This document shows positions 56,497-64,000 of a DNA stretch of 64,000 nucleotides, in pieces. This stretch comes from an uncultured Oscillospiraceae bacterium. Its GTDB lineage: Bacteria; Bacillota; Clostridia; Oscillospirales; Oscillospiraceae. The stretch is taken from NCBI GenBank assembly GCA_910587255.1, contig CAJUKT010000020.1, positions 1 to 64,000 on the forward strand. The letters run 5' to 3'. Each line of letters opens with the position of its first letter. The stretch's first letter is position 1. The notes beneath the pieces are model-generated. The model was not told the origin of the DNA. It did no database searches and worked only from the letters and a program-made list of their open reading frames with translations. The translations under genes and the position numbers were made by a program.

Positions 56497-56682
56497 GCCA
56501 ATACGCCTCCTTTCCGGCCCCGTCCCCGGACGGGATGTGCTTGCAAAGAGCATAGCACAGCGGGGCGGAAAAATCAAGGTGGCCCCCGGTGAAAAATCAG
56601 CGGAGTTTTATACTTTTTTCATTTCCTTTTTTTCAAAGCTGTGATATAATGCTGAGCAAATCACTGTGCAGGAGGGAGCGCC

Positions 56683-56997
56683 ATGCAAAACCGCGTCACC
56701 GTTACCGTGGGTGGGCTGAAATACACCCTGCTGGCCACCGAGGGAGAGGAGTACGTTCACCGGGTAGCCGCCTATGTGGATGAGAAGCTGAGGGAGACCA
56801 CCAAGGCCGGCGGCTCCTCCCAGATGGGGTGCGCCGTGCTCACCGCCGTCAACATCGCCGACGAGCGCTTCAAGGAGCGGGAGGCGTCGGAAAATCTGCG
56901 CCGCCAGCTCAAGGACCTATTGGAGGAGAACTCCCGGCTCAAGGGCGAGCTGAGCGAGGCCAAGCGGGAGATATTCAAATTGCAGCAGAAGCGGTAA
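56683..56997 (+). CDS. zapA: Cell division protein ZapA
   Basis: 104 residues. ZapA bundles FtsZ filaments at midcell. The N-terminal beta hairpin RVTVTVGGLKYTLLATEGEEYV and the following VDEKL are typical, and the C-terminal half is a coiled coil (about 55-104). The start follows GGAGGGAG. A TATAAT at 56645-56650 with a T-rich -35 region is a plausible promoter. The TAA stop (56995-56997) overlaps the first repeat unit of locus 5. The gene opens a plus-strand run of zapA, U32 peptidase, maf, mreC and mutS, three of them linked to cell division or shape. Confidence 0.92.
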   Translation: MQNRVTVTVGGLKYTLLATEGEEYVHRVAAYVDEKLRETTKAGGSSQMGCAVLTAVNIADERFKEREASENLRRQLKDLLEENSRLKGELSEAKREIFKLQQKR

Positions 56998-57272
56998 GCG
57001 CGAGCTTAGGCGCGCCGTCCCGGATGGACCGGAGCGAGGATGAAAAACCAAGATTTGCGGAGCAAATCTGTTTTTTATCCGAGACGGAGGGAAGCCGGGG
57101 CGAACAGCGCGCCCAAAGCGAGCGTGATAAGGAAGCGCGAGCTTAGGCGCGCCGTCCCGGATGGACCGGAGCGAGGATGAAAAACCAGGATTTGCGGAGC
57201 AAATCTGTTTTTTGTCCGAGACGGAGGGAAGCCGGGGCGGGCAGCGCGCCCAGCCGGAGCGTGATAACGCCG
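56996..57272 (+). repeat. Modular palindromic repeat, locus 5
   Basis: Two nearly identical units begin AAGCGCGAG at 56996 and 57133, with a third start at 57273 (periods 137 and 140). The pairing arms are GGCGCGC (57009-57015) and GCGCGCC (57107-57113). The centre is a GATTTGC-GGA-GCAAATC hairpin followed by TGTTTTTT, an intrinsic terminator. The region from 57273 to 57356 (repeat remnants, CGGAGCGTGATAAC) has no gene. Confidence 0.85.
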
Positions 57273-57356
57273 AAGCGCGACGATAGCCGCACGCCCAATC
57301 GGAGCGCGATAACTGCGCGGCACGACAAACCATTCACAGAAACGAGAGAACAAGCC

Positions 57357-59438
57357 ATGGAAATACTATCCCCCGCCGGCAGCCCGGAGGCGCTGCGCGC
57401 GGCGGTGTGCGCCGGGGCGGACGCGGTCTACCTCGGCTTTGGACAATTCAACGCCCGCCGGGGGGCGAAAAACTTTACCCGGGACGAGTTTGCCGCGGCG
57501 GTGTCCTACTGCCACCTGCGGGGGGTGAAGGTGTACCTCACCCTGAATACCCTATGCTCAGACCGGGAGATGGCCCAGGCGGTGGACTGCGCCGTCCAGG
57601 CGTCCCAGCTGGGGGCGGACGCGGTGCTGGTGCAGGACATGGGCCTGGTGCGCTCGCTGCGCCAGTGCGCCCCCGACCTGCCGCTGCACGCCTCCACCCA
57701 GATGACCCTCCACTCCCTGGACGGGGTGAAGCAGGCCGCCGAGCTGGGCATGACCCGGGCGGTGCTGGCCCGGGAGCTGTCCCGCCGGGACATCGCGTAT
57801 ATCTGCCAGCGCTCCCCCATTGAGATCGAGGTGTTTGTCCACGGGGCGCTGTGCATGTGCTACTCGGGGCAGTGCTTCATGTCGTCCGTCATCGGCGGGC
57901 GCAGCGGCAACCGGGGCATGTGCGCCCAGCCCTGCCGCCTGCCCTACGGCTGGGGGGACTGGGCGGACGGCCACCCGCTCTCCCTCAAGGACATGTCGCT
58001 GGCGGGCCATCTCAAGGAGCTGGAGGAGCTGGGCGTGGCCAGCGCCAAGATCGAGGGGCGGATGAAGCGGCCGGAATACGTCTATATTGTGACCCACGTG
58101 TACGCCGACGCCCTGCGGGAGGGCCGGGAGCCCACGGCGCAGGAGCTGTCCCAGCTGGAGCAGGCATTTTCCCGCCAGGGCTTTACCGACGGCTATTTTG
58201 TGGAGAAAAAGGGGCCGGACATGTTCGGCGTCCGGGAGGAGGCCAAGAACCCCCGGGAGCTGTTCGCCCAGGCCCGTGCGGCCTATGAGAAGGGGGAGGG
58301 CCCCGGCGTGCCGGTGAAGTTTTACGCCATGGTCCGCCCCGGCGAGCCGCTCCAGGTGGGGGTGGAGGACAGCGAGGGCCGGGTGGTCACCGCCGCGGGG
58401 AACGTGCCGGAGGCCGCCCGCCGCCGGGCCGCCACCCGCGCGGAGGTGGAGGGCCAGCTCACCAAAACGGGGGGCACCCCTTACCGGGTGGCGGAGGTCC
58501 GCTCCCTGGTGCAGGACGGGCTGGCGGTGCCCCTTTCCGCGCTCAACGCCCTGCGGCGGCAGGTGCTGGACGGCCTCACCGCCAAGCGCACCGCCCTGCC
58601 CCAGCGGCGGCACGGCCCGTATAAGCTGGGTGCCCGGTACGAGAACTACCGGGGGGAGCCGGATATCCGCGTGTCCCTGCGCCGGGCGGGCCAGCTCACC
58701 TTCGAGCTGACAAAGGCCAGGCCCAGCCTCATCACCCTCCCCGCCGAGGAGATCGCCGCCCACCCGGACGACGTGGAGGCGGCCATCCGCCGGGGCGTGC
58801 CGGTGGCGGCGGTGCTGCCCCGGATCTGCTTTGACCGGGAGCTTCCCGGGCTGCGCCGGGAGCTGGAGGCGTGTAAGGAGGCCGGGGTGACGGACGCCTA
58901 CGTGGGCAATCTGGGCCATGTGCCCCTGTGCAAGGAGCTGGGCTTCACCCTCCGGGGGGACTTCGGCCTCCAGGTGTTCAACAGCCAGGGGGTGAAGGAG
59001 TACAAGCGGCTGGGCTTCCAGTCCGTCACCGCCTCCTTTGAGCTGAAGCTGGCCCAGATCCGGGACCTGGCCAAGGCGGTGGACACGGAGATCATTGCCT
59101 ATGGGCGGCTGCCGCTGATGATCACCGAGAACTGCGCCGTCAAAAACCAGACGGGCAAGTGTGTGTGCTCCAACGTGAATCTGCTCACCGACCGCAAGGG
59201 GGTGCGCTTCCCGGTGGAGCGGGCCTATGGCTGCCGCAACGAGATTTTAAACGCCAACAAGGTGTTTTTGGCGGACAAGGCCGCCGACTGGAAAAAGGCG
59301 GGGCTGCGGGCCATCCGCCTGCTGTTCACCACCGAGAACGGGGTGGAGTGCGTCCAGGTGCTGGAGGCGTACCGGGGCAGGGGGAATTATATCCCCAACA
59401 ACTTCACCCGGGGCCTGTATTACAGGGATGTGGAATAA
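57357..59438 (+). CDS. U32 family peptidase (RlhA-like, rRNA hydroxylation group)
   Basis: 693 residues. The N-terminal U32 TIM-barrel domain (MEILSPAGSPEALRAAVCAGADAVYLG) contains the signature FVHGALCMCYSGQCFMSSVIGGRSGNRGMCAQPCR (four Cys, iron-sulfur-type) at about 160-195; the middle carries a DUF3656-type region; the end has GYGC-like YGCRNEILNAN with further Cys. RlhA and TrhP of this family hydroxylate 23S rRNA C2501 or tRNA U34; the size here matches RlhA. The start at 57357 has only a weak ribosome binding site. The longer open frame from 57177 crosses the repeat and is rejected. Confidence 0.88.
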   Translation: MEILSPAGSPEALRAAVCAGADAVYLGFGQFNARRGAKNFTRDEFAAAVSYCHLRGVKVYLTLNTLCSDREMAQAVDCAVQASQLGADAVLVQDMGLVRSLRQCAPDLPLHASTQMTLHSLDGVKQAAELGMTRAVLARELSRRDIAYICQRSPIEIEVFVHGALCMCYSGQCFMSSVIGGRSGNRGMCAQPCRLPYGWGDWADGHPLSLKDMSLAGHLKELEELGVASAKIEGRMKRPEYVYIVTHVYADALREGREPTAQELSQLEQAFSRQGFTDGYFVEKKGPDMFGVREEAKNPRELFAQARAAYEKGEGPGVPVKFYAMVRPGEPLQVGVEDSEGRVVTAAGNVPEAARRRAATRAEVEGQLTKTGGTPYRVAEVRSLVQDGLAVPLSALNALRRQVLDGLTAKRTALPQRRHGPYKLGARYENYRGEPDIRVSLRRAGQLTFELTKARPSLITLPAEEIAAHPDDVEAAIRRGVPVAAVLPRICFDRELPGLRRELEACKEAGVTDAYVGNLGHVPLCKELGFTLRGDFGLQVFNSQGVKEYKRLGFQSVTASFELKLAQIRDLAKAVDTEIIAYGRLPLMITENCAVKNQTGKCVCSNVNLLTDRKGVRFPVERAYGCRNEILNANKVFLADKAADWKKAGLRAIRLLFTTENGVECVQVLEAYRGRGNYIPNNFTRGLYYRDVE

Positions 59439-59443
59439 AAACG

Positions 59444-59576
59444 AAGCGCGGAGAAGCGGGCAGCGAGGAAGCTTGGACCGGAGCGAGGGGAAAAGCCAGG
59501 CCCAGCGAAGCTGGGACGGGTTTTCCCCGAGGCGGAGGGAAAGCACCCGAGCGTCCTGGCCGCTTCGCAGCGTGAT
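59444..59576 (+). repeat. Modular palindromic repeat, locus 6
   Basis: A single unit starts AAGCGCGGAG five bases after the U32 stop. Arms GAAGCGGGCAG and CTGGCCGCTTC pair with one mismatch; the centre CCCAGC-GAA-GCTGGG is followed by TTTTCCCCGAG; the end reads CAGCGTGATCAAG. Confidence 0.85.
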
Positions 59577-59615
59577 CAAGAAGCGGGCAGCGCCCGTGGG
59601 CAGCATGGAGGTATC

Positions 59616-60203
59616 ATGAACATCATTTTAGCTTCCCAGTCCCCCCGGCGGCGGGAGCTGCTGGAGCGGGTGGGCCTCAAAGAATTTCAGGTCATCTCCC
59701 CCGATGTGGACGAGCGGGTGGAGCCGGGGCTGTCCCCGGCGGGGATGGTGGAGGAGCTGTCCCTGCGCAAGGCCCGGGCGGCGGCGAAAAAGGCCGGGCC
59801 GGAGGATGTGGTGATCGCTGCCGACACGGTGGTGGCCCTGGACGGGAAGGTGCTGGGCAAGCCCCGGGACAGGGAGGACGCCTTTGCCATGCTGTCCGCC
59901 CTGTCGGGCCGGGAGCACCGGGTATACACCGGGGTCACCGTCCTGGGGGGCGGCCGGGCGGTCACGGAGCACGAGGAGACCGCCGTGTGCTTCCGGGCGC
60001 TGGCCCCCGGCGAGATTTGGGGCTACATCGCCACCGGGGAGCCCATGGACAAAGCGGGCGCCTACGGCATCCAGGGGGTGGGCGCGCTGCTGGTGCGGGG
60101 CATCCGGGGGGACTACTGCAATGTGGTGGGCCTGCCGGTGTTCCGGCTGGGCCGGATGCTGGCCCGGTTCGGCGTGGAGCCGCTGGCAGGCGCGGCGCGA
60201 TAG
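59616..60203 (+). CDS. maf: Maf family nucleoside triphosphate pyrophosphatase
   Basis: 195 residues. Maf proteins hydrolyse non-canonical or modified nucleotides (dTTP/UTP or m7GTP) and were linked to septum control. It begins MNIILASQSPRRRELL and has SLRKARAA, ADTVV, GKPRD, SGREHRVYTGV and EPMDKAGAYGIQG, complete for the family. The start follows ATGGAGG. mreC starts 10 bases after the stop. The expected mreB between maf and mreC is missing here. Confidence 0.95.
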   Translation: MNIILASQSPRRRELLERVGLKEFQVISPDVDERVEPGLSPAGMVEELSLRKARAAAKKAGPEDVVIAADTVVALDGKVLGKPRDREDAFAMLSALSGREHRVYTGVTVLGGGRAVTEHEETAVCFRALAPGEIWGYIATGEPMDKAGAYGIQGVGALLVRGIRGDYCNVVGLPVFRLGRMLARFGVEPLAGAAR

Positions 60204-60213
60204 GAGACCATGT

Positions 60214-61044
60214 ATGAAGCGATTTTTCAGAAATAACGGCGGGCTGCTGCTCATCGCCGCTGCCCTGCTGGCGGCGGTGCTGGCCATCGGCGCGCAGATC
60301 CTGGGCTTCGACCCCCTCACCAGCGCGCTGGAGGTGCTGGCCACCCCCTTCCGAACGGCGTCCGCCGCCGTGACCAGCTGGACCCAGGCCCAGTACGACC
60401 GGGCCTTCCGCTATGACGAGCTGGCGGTGGAAAACGAGGCGCTGCGCCAGCGGGTGGCCCAGCTGGAGCAGGACGCCATCGCCGGGCAGGACGCCCAGCG
60501 GGAGAATGAGCGCCTGCGGGACCTGCTGGGGCTGCGGGAGGAGCGGCCGGAGCTGCAATATCAGGACGCGGCGGTGGTGCGCCGGGCCTCCTCCAACTGG
60601 ACGGCGGACTTCACCATAGACCGGGGGAGCGCCGGGGGGGTGGAGGTCAACGACTGCGTGATCGACCAGTACGGCCACCTGGTCGGCGTGGTCACCGAGG
60701 CCAGCCCCTACTCCTCCCGGGTGACCACCATCCTGGACCCGGCCCTGGAGCTGGGCGGGCGGGTGGCTCGCACCGACGAGGACGCCGTTCTGGAGGGGGA
60801 TTTCACCCTGATGCAGCAGGGGCTGGTGCGGCTGTCCTTCGTGTCCGAGCAGGCCAAGCTGGTCACGGGCGACCAGGTGACCACCTCCGGGCTGGGGGGG
60901 GTGTACCCGCCCGGGCTGGTGGTGGGGACGGTGCGCACCCTCTACGTGGAGGAGGACGGCGTGAGCCGTTACGCCCAGGTGGAGCCTGCGGCGGACATCG
61001 CGGAGATACAGTACGTCTATATCATTGTGGACTACGGGGAATAA
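60214..61044 (+). CDS. mreC: Rod shape-determining protein MreC
   Basis: 276 residues. One N-terminal membrane helix (about 8-30), a coiled coil (about 60-105) and two extracellular beta barrels (GSAGGVEVNDCVIDQYGHLVGVV; VTTSGLGGVYPPGLVVGTV). It organises the elongasome at the cell surface. mreB and mreD, normally adjacent, are not next to it; mutS follows after a repeat-rich gap. The start at 60214 is 10 bases after the maf stop, with TAGGAGACC upstream. Confidence 0.93.
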   Translation: MKRFFRNNGGLLLIAAALLAAVLAIGAQILGFDPLTSALEVLATPFRTASAAVTSWTQAQYDRAFRYDELAVENEALRQRVAQLEQDAIAGQDAQRENERLRDLLGLREERPELQYQDAAVVRRASSNWTADFTIDRGSAGGVEVNDCVIDQYGHLVGVVTEASPYSSRVTTILDPALELGGRVARTDEDAVLEGDFTLMQQGLVRLSFVSEQAKLVTGDQVTTSGLGGVYPPGLVVGTVRTLYVEEDGVSRYAQVEPAADIAEIQYVYIIVDYGE

Positions 61045-61338
61045 AACCTGTCTATCGGGGAGGGGTCAGCCCCTCCCCTCAATCCGTCGGGAAAGGCGTT
61101 GCCTTTTCCGACGGGAAAAGCTGCGGCCTCATGCGCGCACTCGCTGTCCGCCTGGGGCGGCCAACTCGCACACTGTTCGGCCAAGAAGTGTTTTCCCCGA
61201 CGCACAGGTCGCCGGGGAAAACGGATTTCATTTTCTTCGCGCCTGCGGGCGCGAACTCTGCGAGGCTTTTTGGACAAGCTCCGGGGAGGGGTCAGCCCCT
61301 CCCCTGTGTTTCTAAAGAGAAAGAGAAGGTGTAACGCT
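61045..61338 (+). repeat. Hairpin-rich spacer with a 24-bp direct repeat between mreC and mutS
   Basis: An identical 24-base palindromic sequence (GGGGAGGGG-TCAG-CCCCTCCCC core) is at 61056-61079 and 61282-61305. Between are a 14-bp hairpin (61084-61097 with 61101-61114) and TTTTCCCC/GGGGAAAA (61191-61198 and 61214-61221). It has no gene; it looks like a composite repeat or terminator cluster. Confidence 0.7.
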
Positions 61339-63975
61339 ATGGCGGAGCTGACGCCCATGATGAAGCAATACTGGAAGGTGAAGGAGGCCCACCCGGACTG
61401 CCTGCTGTTCTTCCGGCTGGGCGACTTCTATGAGATGTTCCACGACGACGCCAAGCTGGGCGCGGAGGAGCTGGGCCTCACCCTCACCACCCGGGACCGG
61501 GGCAAGCCGGAGGGGGAGCGCACCCCCATGTGCGGCGTGCCCTACCACTCCGCCCAGAGCTATATCGCCCGGCTGATCAAGCGGGGGTATAAGGTGGCCA
61601 TCTGTGAGCAGATGGAGGACCCGGCCACCGCCAAGGGGCTGGTGGACCGGGATGTGATCCGCATCGTCACCCCCGGCACCGCCATGGCCGACGAGATGCT
61701 GGACGAGAGCCGGAACAACTATATCTGCGCCGTCTACGCCGGCGCCGCCGGGGCGGCCCTGGCCCGGTGCGATTTGTCCACCGGGGCGTTCACCGCCGCC
61801 CCCTTCCAGGGAAAGGACTGCCTCACCCATTTGCTCAACGCCCTGGCGGCCTGCCCCCCCAGCGAGGCCATTTTGTCTGATGGGGCCGCGGACAACGCCC
61901 AGCTCACCGACTTTTTGAAGCTCCGCCTGGGCTGCCTGTGCCAGGGCGTCCCCGAGGCCCGCTTCCGCCCCGCCCAGGCGCTGGAGGCCCTGGCCGCGCT
62001 GGGCATCCTGGAGGAGGGGGAGCGCTCCCTCCCGGACCAGGACGGCCTGCGCATGTGCTACCAGGCGGCAGGGGCGCTGGCGGGCTACCTCAAGGAGACC
62101 CAGAAGACCGACTTGAGCCACCTGGGCCGCCTGACGGTGGACGGGGCCAGGGGCCAGCGCTATCTGGAGCTGGACCTCACCGCCCGGCGGACGCTGGAGC
62201 TCACCGAGACCATCCGGGGCAGCGAGAAAAAGGGCTCCCTGCTGTGGGTGCTGGACAAGACCCGCACCCCCATGGGCCACCGGCTTATCCGCGCCTGGAT
62301 CGAGCAGCCCCTGTGCGACCCGGACGCCATCTCCTTCCGGCAGGACCAGGTGGCCGCCCTGACGGCGGACGGCGTGGTGCGGGAGGAGCTGTCCCGGGCC
62401 CTGCGGCGGGTGCCCGACCTGGAGCGGCTCATCGGCAAGGTGGTGTACGGCTCGGCCAACGCCCGGGACCTGCTCACCCTGGCGGACGGGCTGGCGGTGC
62501 TGCCCGAGCTGGCGGGGCAGGCCGCCCCCCTGGCCCAGGCGGCCCCCCGGCGCTTCGGATTCCTGGAGGAATTCACCGGCCTGGACGACCTCCAGGCCCT
62601 GCTGAAGCAGGCCATCCGGGACGATGAGGACGACCACCGCCTGCCCTTCACCATCCGGGAGGGGGACTTTATCCGCCGGGGCTACGACGGGGAGGTGGAC
62701 CACCTCCGGGAGGTCATTGACCACGGGGCGGACATGGTGGCCGCCCTGGAGGGCCGGGAAAAGGAGCGCACGGGCATCAAGAGCCTGAAGGTGCGCTATA
62801 ATAAGGTGTTCGGCTATTACATCGAGGTGTCCAAAAGCTATTATGACCTGGTGCCCCAGGACTACGTGAGAAAGCAGACCCTGGCCAACTGCGAGCGGTT
62901 TATCACCCAGGAGCTGAAGGACCTGGAGCACGAGATTTTATCCGCCCAGAGCCGGGTCACCGCCCTGGAGTATCAGCTGTTCTGCCAGCTGCGGGAGGCG
63001 GCGTCCCAGCGGGTGCGGCAGGTGCAAGACGTGGCCCGGGGGGTGGCCCGCCTGGACGTGCTGGCCTCCTTCGCGGCGGCGGCGGTGGCAAACGGCTACG
63101 TCCGCCCGGCGGTGGACGGCGGCGGCGCCATCGACATCCGGGAGGGCCGCCACCCAGTGGTGGAGCGGATGCTGAAGGACGCGCTGTTTGTCCCCAACGA
63201 CACCTATATGGATGGGGGTGCGGACCGCTTGTCCATCATCACAGGCCCCAACATGGCGGGCAAATCCACCTATATGCGCCAGGTGGCCCTGATTGTGCTC
63301 ATGGCGCAGATGGGCTCCTTTGTCCCGGCCCGGTCCGCCCGGATCGGGGTGGTGGACCGGGTGTTCACCCGCATCGGGGCGTCCGACGACCTGGGCGCGG
63401 GCCAGTCCACCTTCATGGTGGAGATGACGGAGGTGGCCCAGATGCTGAAAAACGCCACCCCCCGCTCCCTGCTCATCCTGGACGAGATCGGACGGGGCAC
63501 CTCCACCTACGACGGCATGTCCATCGCCCGGGCGGTGCTGGAGCACTGCGCGGATAAGGGACGGCTGGGGGCCAAAACCCTCTTTGCCACCCATTATCAC
63601 GAGCTCACCGAGGTGGAGCACGCCATTGAGGGGGTGCGGAATTACCAGATCGCCGCCAAAAAGCGGGGGGACGGCATCGTGTTCCTGCGCAAGATCGTCC
63701 CCGGCGGGGCGGACCAGAGCTACGGCGTGGAGGTGGCCAGGCTGGCCGGGGTGCCGGACCAGGTGGTGAACCGGGCCCGGGAGATATTGACGGAGCTGGA
63801 GGCCCAGGGCCATACCGCGCCCCCGCCCAGTCCGGCCCCGGCAGAGGAGGGGCAGGTGTCCCTGGGGGATATGGCCGGGGCGGCGGTGCTGGAGCAGCTG
63901 CGCTCGGTGCCGGTGGAAACCCTCACCCCCATCGAGGCGATGAACCTGCTCTACCAGCTGAAAAGCCGGCTATAG
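61339..63975 (+). CDS. mutS: DNA mismatch repair protein MutS
   Basis: 878 residues, complete. The N-terminal mismatch-binding domain has LFFRLGDFYEMF, with the Phe-x-Glu of mismatch contact, and GIPYH-like CGVPYHSA. The core and clamp follow, then the ATPase with Walker A TGPNMAGKSTYMRQ (about 638-650), Walker B LLILDEIGRGTSTYDG and the signature FATHYHELTE. The C-terminal part ends with a MutL/beta-clamp-linking region. The start at 61339 follows AGAGAAGG; the longer frame to 61099 crosses the hairpin spacer. It works with the MutL encoded at 7744. The last 25 bases of the window after the stop hold no feature. Confidence 0.96.
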   Translation: MAELTPMMKQYWKVKEAHPDCLLFFRLGDFYEMFHDDAKLGAEELGLTLTTRDRGKPEGERTPMCGVPYHSAQSYIARLIKRGYKVAICEQMEDPATAKGLVDRDVIRIVTPGTAMADEMLDESRNNYICAVYAGAAGAALARCDLSTGAFTAAPFQGKDCLTHLLNALAACPPSEAILSDGAADNAQLTDFLKLRLGCLCQGVPEARFRPAQALEALAALGILEEGERSLPDQDGLRMCYQAAGALAGYLKETQKTDLSHLGRLTVDGARGQRYLELDLTARRTLELTETIRGSEKKGSLLWVLDKTRTPMGHRLIRAWIEQPLCDPDAISFRQDQVAALTADGVVREELSRALRRVPDLERLIGKVVYGSANARDLLTLADGLAVLPELAGQAAPLAQAAPRRFGFLEEFTGLDDLQALLKQAIRDDEDDHRLPFTIREGDFIRRGYDGEVDHLREVIDHGADMVAALEGREKERTGIKSLKVRYNKVFGYYIEVSKSYYDLVPQDYVRKQTLANCERFITQELKDLEHEILSAQSRVTALEYQLFCQLREAASQRVRQVQDVARGVARLDVLASFAAAAVANGYVRPAVDGGGAIDIREGRHPVVERMLKDALFVPNDTYMDGGADRLSIITGPNMAGKSTYMRQVALIVLMAQMGSFVPARSARIGVVDRVFTRIGASDDLGAGQSTFMVEMTEVAQMLKNATPRSLLILDEIGRGTSTYDGMSIARAVLEHCADKGRLGAKTLFATHYHELTEVEHAIEGVRNYQIAAKKRGDGIVFLRKIVPGGADQSYGVEVARLAGVPDQVVNRAREILTELEAQGHTAPPPSPAPAEEGQVSLGDMAGAAVLEQLRSVPVETLTPIEAMNLLYQLKSRL

Positions 63976-64000
63976 CCCTCGGGGAAAAGGCTGGACTGGA

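Noticed and set aside
1..64000. CRISPR array, prophage, insertion sequence or toxin-antitoxin system
   Set aside because: No regularly spaced short repeats with unique spacers, no transposase, integrase or phage structural genes, and no toxin-antitoxin pair were found; the 21-bp phased operators at 14778 have 6-bp gaps and are not CRISPR.

Overview
The window is GC-rich Gram-positive (Firmicutes) DNA and looks like a spore-forming clostridium of the Oscillospirales type (Flavonifractor/Lawsonibacter/Intestinimonas-like). The reasons are the germination protease gpr, DnaD/DnaC-type loader proteins, S-layer-homology (SLH) cell-wall proteins, an arginine deiminase cluster, the single-chain GlyRS under a T-box, yjdF with its riboswitch, and GGAGG ribosome binding sites with frequent GTG/TTG starts. 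This placement is inferred from gene content. No prophage, CRISPR array, transposase or resistance island is seen, and genes are densely packed on both strands.

Layout. 1-2.4 kb: end of an amino-acid ABC ATPase, a tandem palindromic repeat, then a uracil permease behind a leader peptide and attenuator. 2.4-5.7 kb: a membrane protein, a PepV-like dipeptidase and a YheO/DauR-like regulator (minus). 5.7-11.4 kb: mnmE, dtd-mutL, an XRE regulator and a uridine-kinase-like gene. 11.4-16.1 kb: a TetR regulator divergent from a 44-residue peptide and an alpha/beta hydrolase; an SLH-GH25 protein; and a three-gene operon (small membrane protein, HTH regulator, DUF3169 protein) behind a phased operator array. 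16.2-20.2 kb: DnaD and DnaC-like proteins, a membrane-linked XRE regulator and an SLH L,D-transpeptidase. 20.2-28.9 kb (minus): a GntR-ABC operon, DegV, DUF1836, an SLH protein with a long structured leader, YihY and gpr. 29-35.6 kb: rpsT, a WYL regulator fused to a zinc ribbon, and a MarR-controlled heterodimeric ABC exporter.

35.7-45.4 kb: tRNA-Gly with a duplicated 3' end, the yjdF riboswitch and gene, then on the minus strand arcA-arcB-arcC-arcD, an AraC-like regulator with two DNA-binding domains, argR and argS. This is an arginine uptake, fermentation and charging block. 45.8-56.5 kb (minus): a 1067-residue Sel1-repeat protein, a TauE-like exporter, larC, larE, an LTA-synthase-like sulfatase, and glyS behind a Gly T-box. 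56.6-64 kb (plus): zapA, a U32 peptidase, maf, mreC and mutS.

The most unusual feature is non-coding. One family of 135-141 bp modular palindromes occurs at six loci. At five of them it starts at or just after a stop codon; the sixth sits inside the glyS T-box leader. Its pairing arms change sequence in a compensatory way from locus to locus. A second family (about 170 bp, inverted ends) occurs twice, and both copies contain the stop codon of the adjacent gene. Other regulatory finds are a pyrBI-like UTP-sensing leader before the uracil permease and an array of TTGTC-N5-GACAA palindromes at exact 21-bp spacing.
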